Positions 49,302 to 61,300 of a stretch of DNA of 64,000 nucleotides are shown here, piece by piece. The notes below the pieces were generated by a model. The model was not told the DNA's origin. It saw nothing but the letters and a program-made list of their open reading frames with translations, and searched no databases. This stretch comes from Numida meleagris. Its lineage: Eukaryota > Chordata > Aves > Galliformes > Numididae. The translations under genes were made by a program, and so were the position numbers. The DNA lies in NCBI RefSeq assembly GCF_002078875.1, contig NC_034414.1, positions 19,011,883 to 19,075,882 of the forward strand. Reading direction: 5' to 3'. Each line of letters begins with the position of its first letter. Position 1 is the stretch's first letter.

Positions 49302-52300
49302 GTGAGTGCTGGGCTGCAGTTGGCCCGCTGCTGCTGTGCAGGGAGAGCGGCGACGGGGAGACTTGTTGGGCCGGAGCTGTGCGACTGTGGGCTGTGAGCG
49401 CCCGGTATGTGAGGTTGCAAGGCCCAGAAGGTGAACCGAGGAGGAACGGAGCATTTCTGTCCTACTGCAAATCGAACAAGAGGCCGTGGAAATCGGCCTG
49501 CCCGGCTGGGTGCTGCTGGCTTGGTTTCTGGAGGTCCAAAGTGCGAGTGCTTTTTGGTAACCATGCCCCTGTATTTGGCCCAAAGCTGCTTGTTCATCCA
49601 GTGCTAAATCTTTTAGTCTGTCTAGCCCCTGGGTTCCTCTCGTGACATTTTATTCTTTCTCTTCAGTTTTGTTACTACTTGTTCTTAAATGTTCATTTCT
49701 TCCACTCCCTGAAGTGTGAGGTTGAGTCTCTCAAGGAGTTCAGACATTTCGTGGAAGTTAAGGAGCCAAATTTAGAGTTTAGCACTGAAATGCTGTACTT
49801 AATTTCAAAGGTGGCTTCTTGGCTTCTCAGCCAGGTGAGAACTGCTGTGCTGAGCTTCTCTGTTCGTTTGGTGTCACATTCTAAAGAACACACACCTTTG
49901 GTTCTTCAATTTATGTTGAAAAAAGCCATGCGATGATATAACTGTAATCTTGCAGAAGTATTGAAGAAATAATCTGTAAGTTAGTATGAGAAATAAGGCC
50001 TAGTCTGTTACGCAACAGAATATAGCAAGACCGAAATATGTATTGCTGCTGTTGTTTTTTGGCTGAGCTTTCAGTGAAAGCTAAATCAGTGCACAGACAC
50101 GTTAGGTAAAGGACAAAGTTATTCAGACAAGTTAGATGTCATTCACACAGATTAGCGTTGGAGCTATCAGCTGCATTACGGAGGACAGAGGAGATGAAGG
50201 GAAAGCAGAAAGATGCCTTCATTAACTTCCTGATATGTATTTAAAAAAAAAAATACATAGAACTATCTTCTTAGACTTCTTGTTTGTTTTCAGAGCCTGT
50301 AGTTAAGCAACCAGCTGAACAAATTATGAAATACTGACAAGGCTTAGAAAAATTTCATTTTGTAAGGTGTAGCAGTGCTATCTGTGTTGTAGATTGACTC
50401 CTTAAGGCTTTGGCATATCATCATACATTTGTGGGTTTTTTTCCAATGCTTTTCCATATAAAGAAATTATAGAAACATGATCTCAAGGAATCTGCATAGG
50501 GTTGTTCAAACTGTAAAGGGGGGTGAGGAGTTATTACAGTTCACTCTCCTAAAGGATATTTTATGTGAGATCTTTTGGGTCCCTTTCTAGACTTTGTGTC
50601 TGGTGTTGAGTTTTAAATCCTGTTTTTGTTAGAGGTCTGAAAAACATTTGTCAAGTCAAATATGACTTGAGGACATAATTGGACTTCAAAGTAATGGCAG
50701 AAAGTTGTGTGCATAACATAAGAACGAATGCCTAGTATAGGATGAGACATGGTAGTTTTCTAGGTTAAAATCCTGCAGTAAGAAGTTGAGGCTTTATGGT
50801 GGATTGCAAACAGAATGTGAGTGAATCATCATGCTGCAAAAGTTATGCTGGATTGATGAGCAAGAAGTGTCATTTGGAGGGCATGTGGTAATTCTTCTGC
50901 CACTTACTTTGCACTGATAGCATCTCAGCCAAGATTTTGCTATAGTTTTGAATGCTGCACATCAGGCAGGGTATAGGCTGATGGGAGAGTATTGAGAGAG
51001 GAGTGAGAGTTGTTTAAAGGTGTAAGAAATTGTCAAACAATTAAATCAAAATTTATTGGCTATTGTAGCAGAAATGCCAAGTCATGGCCTGAACCAGTGG
51101 TTTTCCACCTGATGGGAAGGCAGGGCCAACCCAGGGGAGCTCAGGTGCATGCAATGCACCCAAGTGGCTGCACCTGGTGGAGCCAGGATCTGCCCCTTCC
51201 CAGACCTCATTTAAGGGTTGGCAGTGAAGGTGAGGGCATCTTGCTGGAGATCCCTGCATACCTGAGGCCTTCCAAAGGTAAGCAGGTCTTTTCCTTTGTG
51301 TCTGCAGGTGCTGCATTTGGGCCAAAGACTTTGCCACCCTGCTATTACTGTGGTACTTCCCATCCTATTATAGCATTACAGCTGTGTAGCAGAAGGTATA
51401 ACCAGAACACAAATATCTTGTATGAGATAAGGAATGAAATACAAATGGATATATTATGGGGGAAAAATAAATGATCAAGTTACTAATCTAAGTGTTATTG
51501 ACTGCATAATCTATCATTAACCTTAATTCTGATATACCTGATATCTTTCAGATCTTGACTTTTGCCTGCTGTGGGCAGATTAGCAATTCTGTAATACACA
51601 GAGAGAAATTTTATTTTTGGCTCTCTTACTAGAGACATTACTTCCATTTGTGACTGATATCTGTGCACCAAAGGGAGAAAGCATGGAGGTGCCTGATATC
51701 TTTTGCAAATTCTGAATTGATGAAACCAGTATTTTTTTTTAAAAAAGGTCTTTTGAGGATTGGCTATGAAGGTTGTGTTCATTTGCAGTGGAAACAAGAA
51801 TATGGCTGTCTGTTTATTTTTAGTTAGTACCACTTTATGTTCTGTTGGGAGCATGACTCTACCCAAAGTGTCTGTTGGAAACAGAATTACTGAGTCTGCT
51901 TGGTGTCATGATTCAAATCTGATGGTTTATTCAGGACTTATGAAATATCACACCAGTGGCACACATTAAAGCGTTTGTCCTCAGTTCATCACAGGTTTTG
52001 TTTGTTTTGTTTTGAGAAAGCTGTAGTGTTTCCATAACAAAGGAGGTCAGATAAGAGGCTGTGAGACAGTGTTACGTTGTATGTGTTTAAACACAAGGTA
52101 CTCGGTTTGTAGTTACTAGACTATTGTACAAGTCTACAGTCTTCTCTTCAGTTTATTTGGTACACGATGTAAATATGCATTGAATCTGTTCGAGGTGGAA
52201 GGAGGAGGCAGAAATGTCATCCTTAGAGTCGACGTTTTTCTTAGTGATACATTTTAAGAATTGTATTCTGGCTACGTAGAGGATTGCCTTTGAAATAGGA

Positions 52301-55300
52301 GCTACTGTGTATGTGGAAAAAAATAGTTGTGTTTTAAGCCTCTTTTAACTTAGGTAATTGGTTTATGACAACACAAAGTTGATGGCAGTAAAATTATTGG
52401 ATAGCAACTGGAGCTGGGAGGTTTCGTGTGTTCTAAATTCTATCAAGTGAGTGAGTCTCACTTGTCTTTATTAGCTTGTGTGAATTGACAGAACTTTTTA
52501 CTCCCTCATAATGAAAGAGAACAGTATTTGCTTTCCAGAATGCTTATAAGGACTGTACTGTACAGAGCAGTTAACCCATATAAATGCTGTGATTCCTTTT
52601 TAGTAGCACTTTTATTTAAAAAGGGGAAAAAAAAATGTTGAAGGGACTTCTCCTTTGTAAGACTGCTGTTTTTAAAGAACCACACTTCAGCCTGTTAGGA
52701 TGTCTGATCACTAACTGACAGGTGACTAAAATAGCTTTGAAGGGTAACCATTCTTCTAGCTACTGTTCTTGTGTATCTGTGGAAGAGCGAGCCTCCCTTA
52801 ATTGCAGCACTTCTGAACCTATGCAACCTATGCAAACATAGATATCTCTATGTGCATGAGCCTCAAGCGGATGCACAAGGAATGGATTTTTTAGTGAAGC
52901 TGAAGGGTGAGAAAGGAGTGGAGAAAATGGAGTTGAAGTGCACCTCCTTTTTCCTTTCCTTTGTTTAAGTACTTCATCCATAGTTAGCAATTCCTTCAAT
53001 TTAGATCAAGCCCTGTCCTGCTTTCTGCAGCATGTTTGGGATGTCAATGTTGTATATATTGCTGTGTGATGAGTCAGGTCCAGGAGCTATCGTGAATGAC
53101 ATTGTATTTCTTGTGATCAGATTAACTCCCAGCAAAACCCATTCTCTAATCTGGATAACTGAGCAGCATCATAAATATTCATGCTGCTGGTAGTATGAGT
53201 AAGTGGGGCAGAAGGCTGAACAGCTTTTTTCCCCATGTCTCATGGATTGATATTAAGTTGAAGTTAACATACAACAAGAGGCAGTCATAAAAGCTAATAA
53301 GTTTTTGTTAAATTGCCACGATTTGAAATGTAATGGATTCACTGCCTTGCAAAACTGTTTTGAGGGTTCGACTAGATGATCTCAGAGGTCTTTTCCAGCC
53401 TCAGTAGTTCTATGTTTCTATATCTGTGGTACATTATAGGTGAAAGAAGCATGTGCTTTCACATTAAAGGCACTTTAACTTCATAGTTGTGAAATTTCTT
53501 TAAGACACCAGAGTAATGATAATGAATGTGCTCTGTAGGAAGCTTTTTCAATGGACTTGTTGACTGTATCTGCTATCCAGACAACTGAAGGCAACTAGAA
53601 TGTCTTTTTAACTTGATAGGCCAGCAGAAGCAACTGATCTTAAGTTTTGCTGGTGATATGAGTTTAAATAAATAAAATGGAGGGAAAGAAGGGAAACAGT
53701 TTGCTCTTGGATAAACCACGGCCAACATTTTTGTCTGCAGTGGCAATGTGACTAGATGAGGACTCTGATAGTCCTGTTAACCTTCTTATGGTTTGCAGAA
53801 ACAAGTGAAAGATTAATGTGTAGTGTGTTACAGTGAGAAATCACTGCAACTTTTATAAACTGCTTGTTTACCTCTTCCCTGTTAAAAAAATATTTATACT
53901 AGTGTATGTAAAGTTGTCTGGTGTATAGATAAAATCTTTTCAGTTCTCTGCATTTTTAGATTTTGTACATATTTTCCTGAACCTTGGTGCAGGTAATCAG
54001 AAGTTTGTAATGTTTTTCTGAGAAGTTAATTGCTTTATGTTGTATACCTTGGCAGCTATTTAAATCAACAAGAAAACTCATGTTTTCCTTCTAAATTATA
54101 ACCTACGATGTGTCTGTTAAATTCTTGTTTGTTTGAATGCATTGGAGGATCAGAATTTTTCCATATGAAAACTGTTTTCTAATTTAAGTGGTATGTCAAA
54201 CTTTCAGGTGAACGGTCTGAAAGAGAACATCTGTGCCATCAGCAGTCTTTTAGCAATGCATTTTAAGTCTGGAGGGACAAGCTGCAGAATTTTACAGCCA
54301 GATGGTTATTTTCAGAATGAAATGATTACGTAATTCCTTATAAATGTAGTATTCTATGTTTTGAAGTACATTGTCAGCTACCTCCCAAGAAGTAATTACC
54401 TTTGTCACCTGTGACTTGCAGGGCTTTGCTGTCTTAAAAGAAGGTGGAGCATAGCATTAGATTTCACGAACTTACATTTAGAAACTATAAGAAGAAAACT
54501 TAATTGCAGAATTGCAATGGTAGAATGTATTTATTTGTTTCTGTTAATTAAAAGCAGTCATATACTTTCTACAGTCAGTTTGAGTGCTGCTCCTCAATTG
54601 CAGTTACCATTGTTACAGTGAGGCACAATAATATAGAAAATGACAGTTTCCAATTTTCACAATTAATGCATGCCTTGATTTTTGGATTCTTCTATTTTGC
54701 CTCCTGTTTTATTTTCCTAATGTATCACATGTGCTTGCTGCTAAATCTTGTCTTCTAGCTTGATCAGAGGACCAGAAGAGGCTTTATGGTTTGTGGTAGC
54801 TGCTTGTTACGTGAAATGGAAAATGTTAAAGTATCCCAAATTTGTTACTCAGTTTTGTGTTTGTGCTGTGGGATGAAGCATGTTCTGGGGAATAGGTCAG
54901 GTAACTGTTTACTAAACTGGAGCATGTGAGCCACCATGTTTTTAAAGTACTTTTAAAATCTCATTAGAAATATGGAATGCTTTCTTTTTTCTTTTTCATT
55001 CGAGGATGCCTACCAGTTCTAGGATTATCTGGAGTTTTGTGGGATATGGCTTCAAAATTATTTTTGATTTTATTTGGTTGTCTAAGTTGACATGTAAAGT
55101 TAGACAAATGAAACAGCATTTATTTACATTGTATAATTTTTCAAGTAATGTATTTTCTACTAGCCATTATCCATAAATATTTCAGTGAATGTACATAGCA
55201 TAAAGAAAATTGTGAACTCATGCTTTAACTATTGCAGTATTTGAAAAAACTAGCCAAAACATGAAGAAAGGCATTCAGAGAATAGCATACATTCTTAATG

Positions 55301-58300
55301 TCATTAATTTTTGTGTATTGATCCAAGATGAGAGATTGCAAAAAGAAACTTTAGAAAATATGTATATATATCCTTGGAGATAATTCAGTTGAAGATTACA
55401 ATTGTTACCCAGAACATTGTCTGGGTACATTTCTAAGCATTATTGTAATGAATAAAACTAAACTGAGACGCATTTAGGTATAATGGAAAGACTGGATTGA
55501 TTTCTAGGGCTGACTTGTAAAAGGAAAACTAACTTGGGAATAGAAGGCTGAAATAAATATGCATATTTCTTCATTTAGTCTTCTGGAAACACAAATCACG
55601 TATATATACCCTGGGCTCATTTCTACAGCTCAAGTGTTACGGTCAGCATGACCCTTATTGTGGTGATGTCCTGGGGACTTTAGGGAATAAATAGCTCACC
55701 TTCTGCTCTTGATGCATTTTAAAATGGCCAGGTCATTAATGGATGCTGAGGTTGTGAGATGATGGTATTTCAAACTTGCATTAAAAATGCTTTGTGTCCA
55801 GAAATAATAGAAAAACCGTGTTTCTTTAACTCTACCTAGCCTCTGAAATATTTACAGTTCATGCTTTTTACAAGTATACTAATTAGTTCTTTCATAGTCC
55901 TGTTGCAATGAGACAGATGGGCAAATTTGTTAGACATGTTAGCATTAATTAAAGAAGAAAGGTGGATAATTTTAATTCCCATAAAACATTGCGTATTAAT
56001 TGAAGTTTCCCTTCTATCTTTGTCTTCTCTGAGATCTTAACCGGGGTGACTCTTAAGACATAGAAACTGGGATGAGAAGCATTTTTGCTCTGGCTTTTTG
56101 CCTTAAGACCCTCTGAGTTTATTTCATTGCTCTTATTATTCTCGATAATGGGAAAAGAAATTGGGATATTTGCTAAGTTTTTAAAGCTGTACTGCTTAAT
56201 CTAAGCAAGATGTGAGAGAGGTGTATTGCTGCTTCCTATTTATGATAAACCTTAATGCCGCTGACTGGGTACGAAGAGAAGGGGATATGGAACAGAATCG
56301 ATTCTTGCCTTTAGATAGTGTTCATCCCATGTGTCTGTTTTTATGCTTTAACTGAATACAGATTCAGATAAAATTCAAAAATGAGCCTTAAATTGAAAAC
56401 TACACAAAATAGTGCTTAAGGAGCTGTATTTGTTTGGTCTTGTAACTATCCTTAAACGTTCAGAACAATAATATCTGTATATTACAAGCTGTATGTCAGA
56501 ATTCTCTGGTGCCCTGGATCAAATGATGGGAGAGGCAGGACGCCGCGTGGCCAAGGAATGTGCTGTCTCATGGGGCTCTGCACTCTGAAGAATCCCACTT
56601 ATGTGACATACAGCTGGGCACTGTGCCATGCCACTTCTCTCTGTGTATGGGTGTGCTGAGCCAATCCAGCTGACCGCACATTGCAGTGAGCTGCTGGCAA
56701 GCTATATCTAGGAGGTGATGGTGTCATGGCAAGAAAAGGCTGTGAATTTACCTGGTCCACAGGTAAATCACATTGCTGTAATGAGAAATCTTTCAGGCTT
56801 TTTAACAGATGCATAAGATCCAATTGGTGAAATTTGACGTTAGGCAATTTCAGCCTGTAAAATAGATAGGGTTTCTCAGCAAAAAGGGTAGATAAACACT
56901 GGAACGGTTTATCGATGGAGGTGGTGGATCATCATTGTCTGGAGTACTAAGATTAGGAGCTTTATTAGTTTAAAAAGAATGCATTGATCTGTCATCTGGA
57001 AAAAAAGTTCTACAACCTGCATTCAAGTAGAGGAATATGTAGTAGATGCTGAATTCCGATTTCTTTAATTTTTGAGCTTTGAGACAATGAGGTTATGTCC
57101 TTTGTCTTGGCACGCTTTTAATGTGGCAGTTCCACATTAAGGCAGTGGCCCTAATTATAAGTATGTAGCCTTTGTTTAGGAGTCAGAAATTATCTCCTAG
57201 TTGGCTAGATATATTCCTTACATTTCCATCACTCTCTCCTCACTCTTCTATCCATGACTAGAAGTCTGAGGATAGATGAGTACTCTGAGACTGACCAGAA
57301 GATATTGATAGGTGCTGTACTCATGCATTCATGATTTTGCTGCGTAACTTGGAAGAAAAACTGGTAAATGCCACCGAGGAATTTCTGGATGCAGTATCCA
57401 TCAGGGTTCCTCAGCAGGGAACTATGCAATATCTCTCCTCTAATATTCTGTGACGTAGAGGATTGGCTTCTCTTAAGGACTGAGATACGTGTGTGCACGT
57501 TGTTTTTCTCTTGGGCTTGCTGATTTCTGACAAGTCTTAGTTTTAGACACCATGTTCTGCTCACTTGTCTTCAAGACTTGTTTCATTTGCCCACGTGTCC
57601 TGGAGTGAATGGGAGGCTGGAGCACTGTATTTTAGCCTAGTTTTTGCTCAGAGGAGCTCTGACAGTAGCAGAATGAAGAATATGCAGGGCTACATTGGAA
57701 ACAATAAAAATGAAAATAGTTTGTACTTTTACCTCTGATACTCATGAGGCAGGAGATACTTCGTATGGTTTCATTCTCATGTTGGCTCTTCTCAATGTAG
57801 CAGATTCTGTAGTTTAGTTTGTTTTCTTTGGTGTTCTTCTGAGTGCATTTATATGCTTGTATATAAGCTTTAGGAAAAAAAAGCATTGTCTTGATGATGA
57901 CATTTTGTTCAGGTTCATGCACTTATAGTTTCATTTGTACTTGAAAGCTGTCAAGTCTAGATTACAATGTTCTTATTTTACAGGTACACCTGCAATTAAA
58001 GTTTTCATGCCTGCACTTTCTCCTACAATGGAAGAAGGAAACATTGTGAAATGGTTAAAGAAGGAAGGTGAGACACCATTTTCTATGTCCTGAGTTGCTA
58101 TTCTTAGCTATGTGTTCTGTAAGAACAAGATCTTTTTTCAGGTTGTATCTTAGTATTTTGAAGCAAGATGTTTGGTATGTTGATACTTCATTTTTTTTGA
58201 ACAACACAATACTTTACAATTGTAGGCTTTAAATATTTTTTTCTTTAGTTGTGTTCCAGAAGATTGCTTTGACCACATTTTGAATGTTTTCTATTAGATT

Positions 58301-61300
58301 ATTCCAGGGTGCTATGAGTATTTGTTTGTGGTTTGTTTGTTTTTAATTCCTGGTGTTGTGATTAACAGTAACTTTAGAAGTCTGGGCCTTTTAGTTTGGG
58401 GAGGGGTCTCTGTTTCATTATTCTGGTGGGTGATAAAATACCTTAAAAGATGCAGTACTTCTATGGTTGTTCTTTAGGATGTTCTTTTTAAATATCAGAC
58501 AAAGTTTGTCGATCTAAATCTGCATGTTGATCTACCTGGATAGATGAGTTCTTCCTTCTGCTTACCTTCAAAGTATTGGTGAGGCGTTCATCATGGAATT
58601 ACTTGTATCTGTTTGGGATATTTTGGATGAGGGAAGATGGTAACTCTGTAGCTCAGAGGTCCTCTTGTAAGGGATGTGAACTCTTCTAGTAAGAGTTTCT
58701 GCTGAACAAACTAGGAAGAATATGACAGTTTGTCCATGGGGGAAAAAAAATGAATTGCTTTCCTCAGATTGGCCTTAAAATTCAACGGCCATACAGTGAT
58801 TTTTTTCCACAGTCTTCCTACTACATGCCAACCCCAACACTAGAGGAAGAAAAAGTATTTTTATTAATTTAAAATGAAATCTTGATTGATGGTTTGACTT
58901 TGAGATGAGCAATGACAATCCTAAAATAGCTTTACTTGCTATTTAGAAACAAGACCAAAACTAAGTGTAGGATATTGTCCTGTTAAAATCTAATTATTGG
59001 CACTGATGTGCCACTGAATTATTTTTTCCCCTGGCAGTCTGGAAGAGGAGCATAATGATGAAATTAAAAACAAAGTCAAGGAAAAAACACAATAATTTAA
59101 TGTGTATAATCCCTCTGTCTGCAAGAATGCTCGTAGCTGTGTGATCCTCCAGTAAGTTGACCATCCATGCGTAGCAGCATTGAGTATAAATGTTTGATAA
59201 CGTCATACCCCTCCAAAAATATGTAAAAGCAGTTGACAGAAGGAAGATTGCATATGAAGTGTATTTCCCGGTATAGCCAGTAGGGGCCGGTAGAATACTA
59301 GCAAAATTATTTTTTTGCTCTTTGTTAAAGCATCAAATGTTTTTATTTTATGGTTTCATAGAATGGGCAGGTGATTTCAATAGGGCAGAAGGAAAAATAC
59401 TGAACTTAACTGACAGCCTTACTATTTTCTTCTCATTGTTCATGCAGTTTCATATAAAGTCCGGTGGGTAATGAAGTCCTTCAATTCAAAACTGTGTATC
59501 TAAAAACTTTTATTTATTATGTATGAATTTAATAGTGATGAAGGATGATAGATTAATAGCTCTGGAGACGAAAACCCTCTTATTGTGGGCAGGAAACTGC
59601 CAGTGCTGTTGCCTTTTCTGTTTCCCCGTGCAGTGTAACTTGGTCGTCTTCTGAGAAACCACCTCCAGGGAGACTCCTATGCTCAGTTAACTTTGATTTA
59701 ATTTGCAAAGAGTACTTCAAAGAATGCAGTTTGTATCTTGTGATATGGATACTTTTCTGCTAGTAACTGAATGGAGAATTCAGGCTATTGAATGTCAATT
59801 GGAAGGGATTTCCTGGAGGGAAACTCAGTTCCAGTAGAAATACTAATAATTCAGTCTAGCTATAAGAAATGATTCATTTAACTTTGCTTCTTCTAAAGGT
59901 GAAAATAAAAAGATTTTCAAGTGTATTGTATATAGTCTCAGAGCTAGCTACCATTAAGGCAACTCCTGTTGCAGAAACTGCTTTCTCATTCAAAAACATA
60001 AAAACAATGATGTTTTGCAAAGCTGTTCATCCCAATCAGCTCTGCTGAGGAAGCTGATCTGTAACTGACATCCAAGTGGGCCCTATTTTGGAGCTATCAC
60101 ATTTTGCACTTGCTACTGGAAATAATTATGATCCCTTCTATTACAGTGAGTCACTGAAACCCCTGAGATTTTGAAGTGTACTATGAAGTATTTTTGATTT
60201 ACAATTGCATTTAATCAGTTGCCTTCCAAATCTGCGACTGCTTCTTGGCTGCAGCACTTACTGGGAATGGGGGAAAGAAAACAACCGAAACATGTGGAAA
60301 AGTGGTTTACCCATTTCCTTAAAGACTTTTCCTCTTGCCTTTTATATGGGAACTGCTGAGTCACGGCCTGAACCACTGACTGAGCACCTGGAGGAAAGAC
60401 CCAGTCAGCCCTGGGAGCACAAGTGAAGGCAATTCACCTGTGCAACCAGAAGGGGGTGGGGCCTGGCTCCACCCCTCTTAGGCCTCATTTAAGGGCTGAC
60501 TGCCCCTGAGGAAGGATCTCTTCCTGGAGGTCCCTCCTTGGTGGGAGCCTTTTCCTGCGAGCCCAAAATCTTCCGGTCTGGGTGAGCGCTGTATTTTCCT
60601 TCCACCTTTTGGAATGCTATTTCCATCGCGTTAGTCCTTCTGATCGCTACACCTTTCCTGTGTAAGAAAGTCCTTAGCTTTCCATGAGCAGCCATGTGTA
60701 CCTGAGTTAGGAATTATATTCTAAGGGACAAACGTGTGATATTTGTTTTGGCTAGCTTGTGCTGTTAGGGTTAGTGCTAAACAATCTGCAGTAGTGAGAT
60801 ATCTTCTTGATGGTGCAGAACGTGTTCAGACTGATGGCAGGTTGCAAGAAGAGAGTGAGCAAGCAGGGTATTAGGCTCCTTTCTTATCTCAGATAGATAT
60901 GTTGTGAAATTTGCTCAACAATTTGATTTCTTAACATCTGTGAACTAGTTACCTAATGGTCTGATATATAGGGCCCTTGGCTTAATCCCATTGGATTATT
61001 AATTCACTGATATAAAGCCTGGAAGCTTGGCTGCCTGTTGTAGACTGTTTATGCTCTAGTTATTGCAAAGTGCAGTGCGGCAATTAGATTATTAAATTAA
61101 ATAAACAGGTGCTACTTTGTGACCTCCCCTGCCAAGTTCCATAATAGATTAGAATTAATAAACAATGTAATTAATTGAGGTTTGAATGTCTCTGTTGCAT
61201 GTTACTGCAGAAATCACAAAGATAATATAATACTTTATTTTTATTCTAATTCAGACAGGCGTACCTAAATGTAGATGTTTATAATGTAATTTAGTAAACT

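Larger units (their letters stand above)
48590..49420. promoter_or_regulatory. CpG island over the APIP/PDHX start region
   Basis: CpG-dense, GC-rich sequence in an otherwise AT-rich window. It covers APIP exon 1 with part of its intron 1, the intergenic spacer, and PDHX exon 1. The long open frames found here on both strands (for example minus 49597-48818) are GC-driven artefacts. Limits are judged by eye. Confidence 0.88.
49302..57983 (+). other. PDHX intron 1 (8.7 kb)
   Basis: Starts GTGAGT in the CpG island and ends TTTTACAG. It contains the diverged third member of the unclassified repeat (51068), two CR1 remnants, short palindromes at 50066-50082 and 53162-53188, and otherwise AT-rich DNA without exons I can support. 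Confidence 0.8.

Noticed and set aside
48818..49597. Long minus-strand open frame of 259 codons and overlapping frames on both strands
   Set aside because: It lies in the CpG island, where stop codons are rare. Composition is arginine/proline/alanine-rich without domain, and it overlaps two real divergent first exons.
53363..53375. GGGTTCGACTAG resembling a tRNA B box
   Set aside because: It is the mutated CR1 GGTTGGACTAGATGATC motif, with no A box or cloverleaf upstream.
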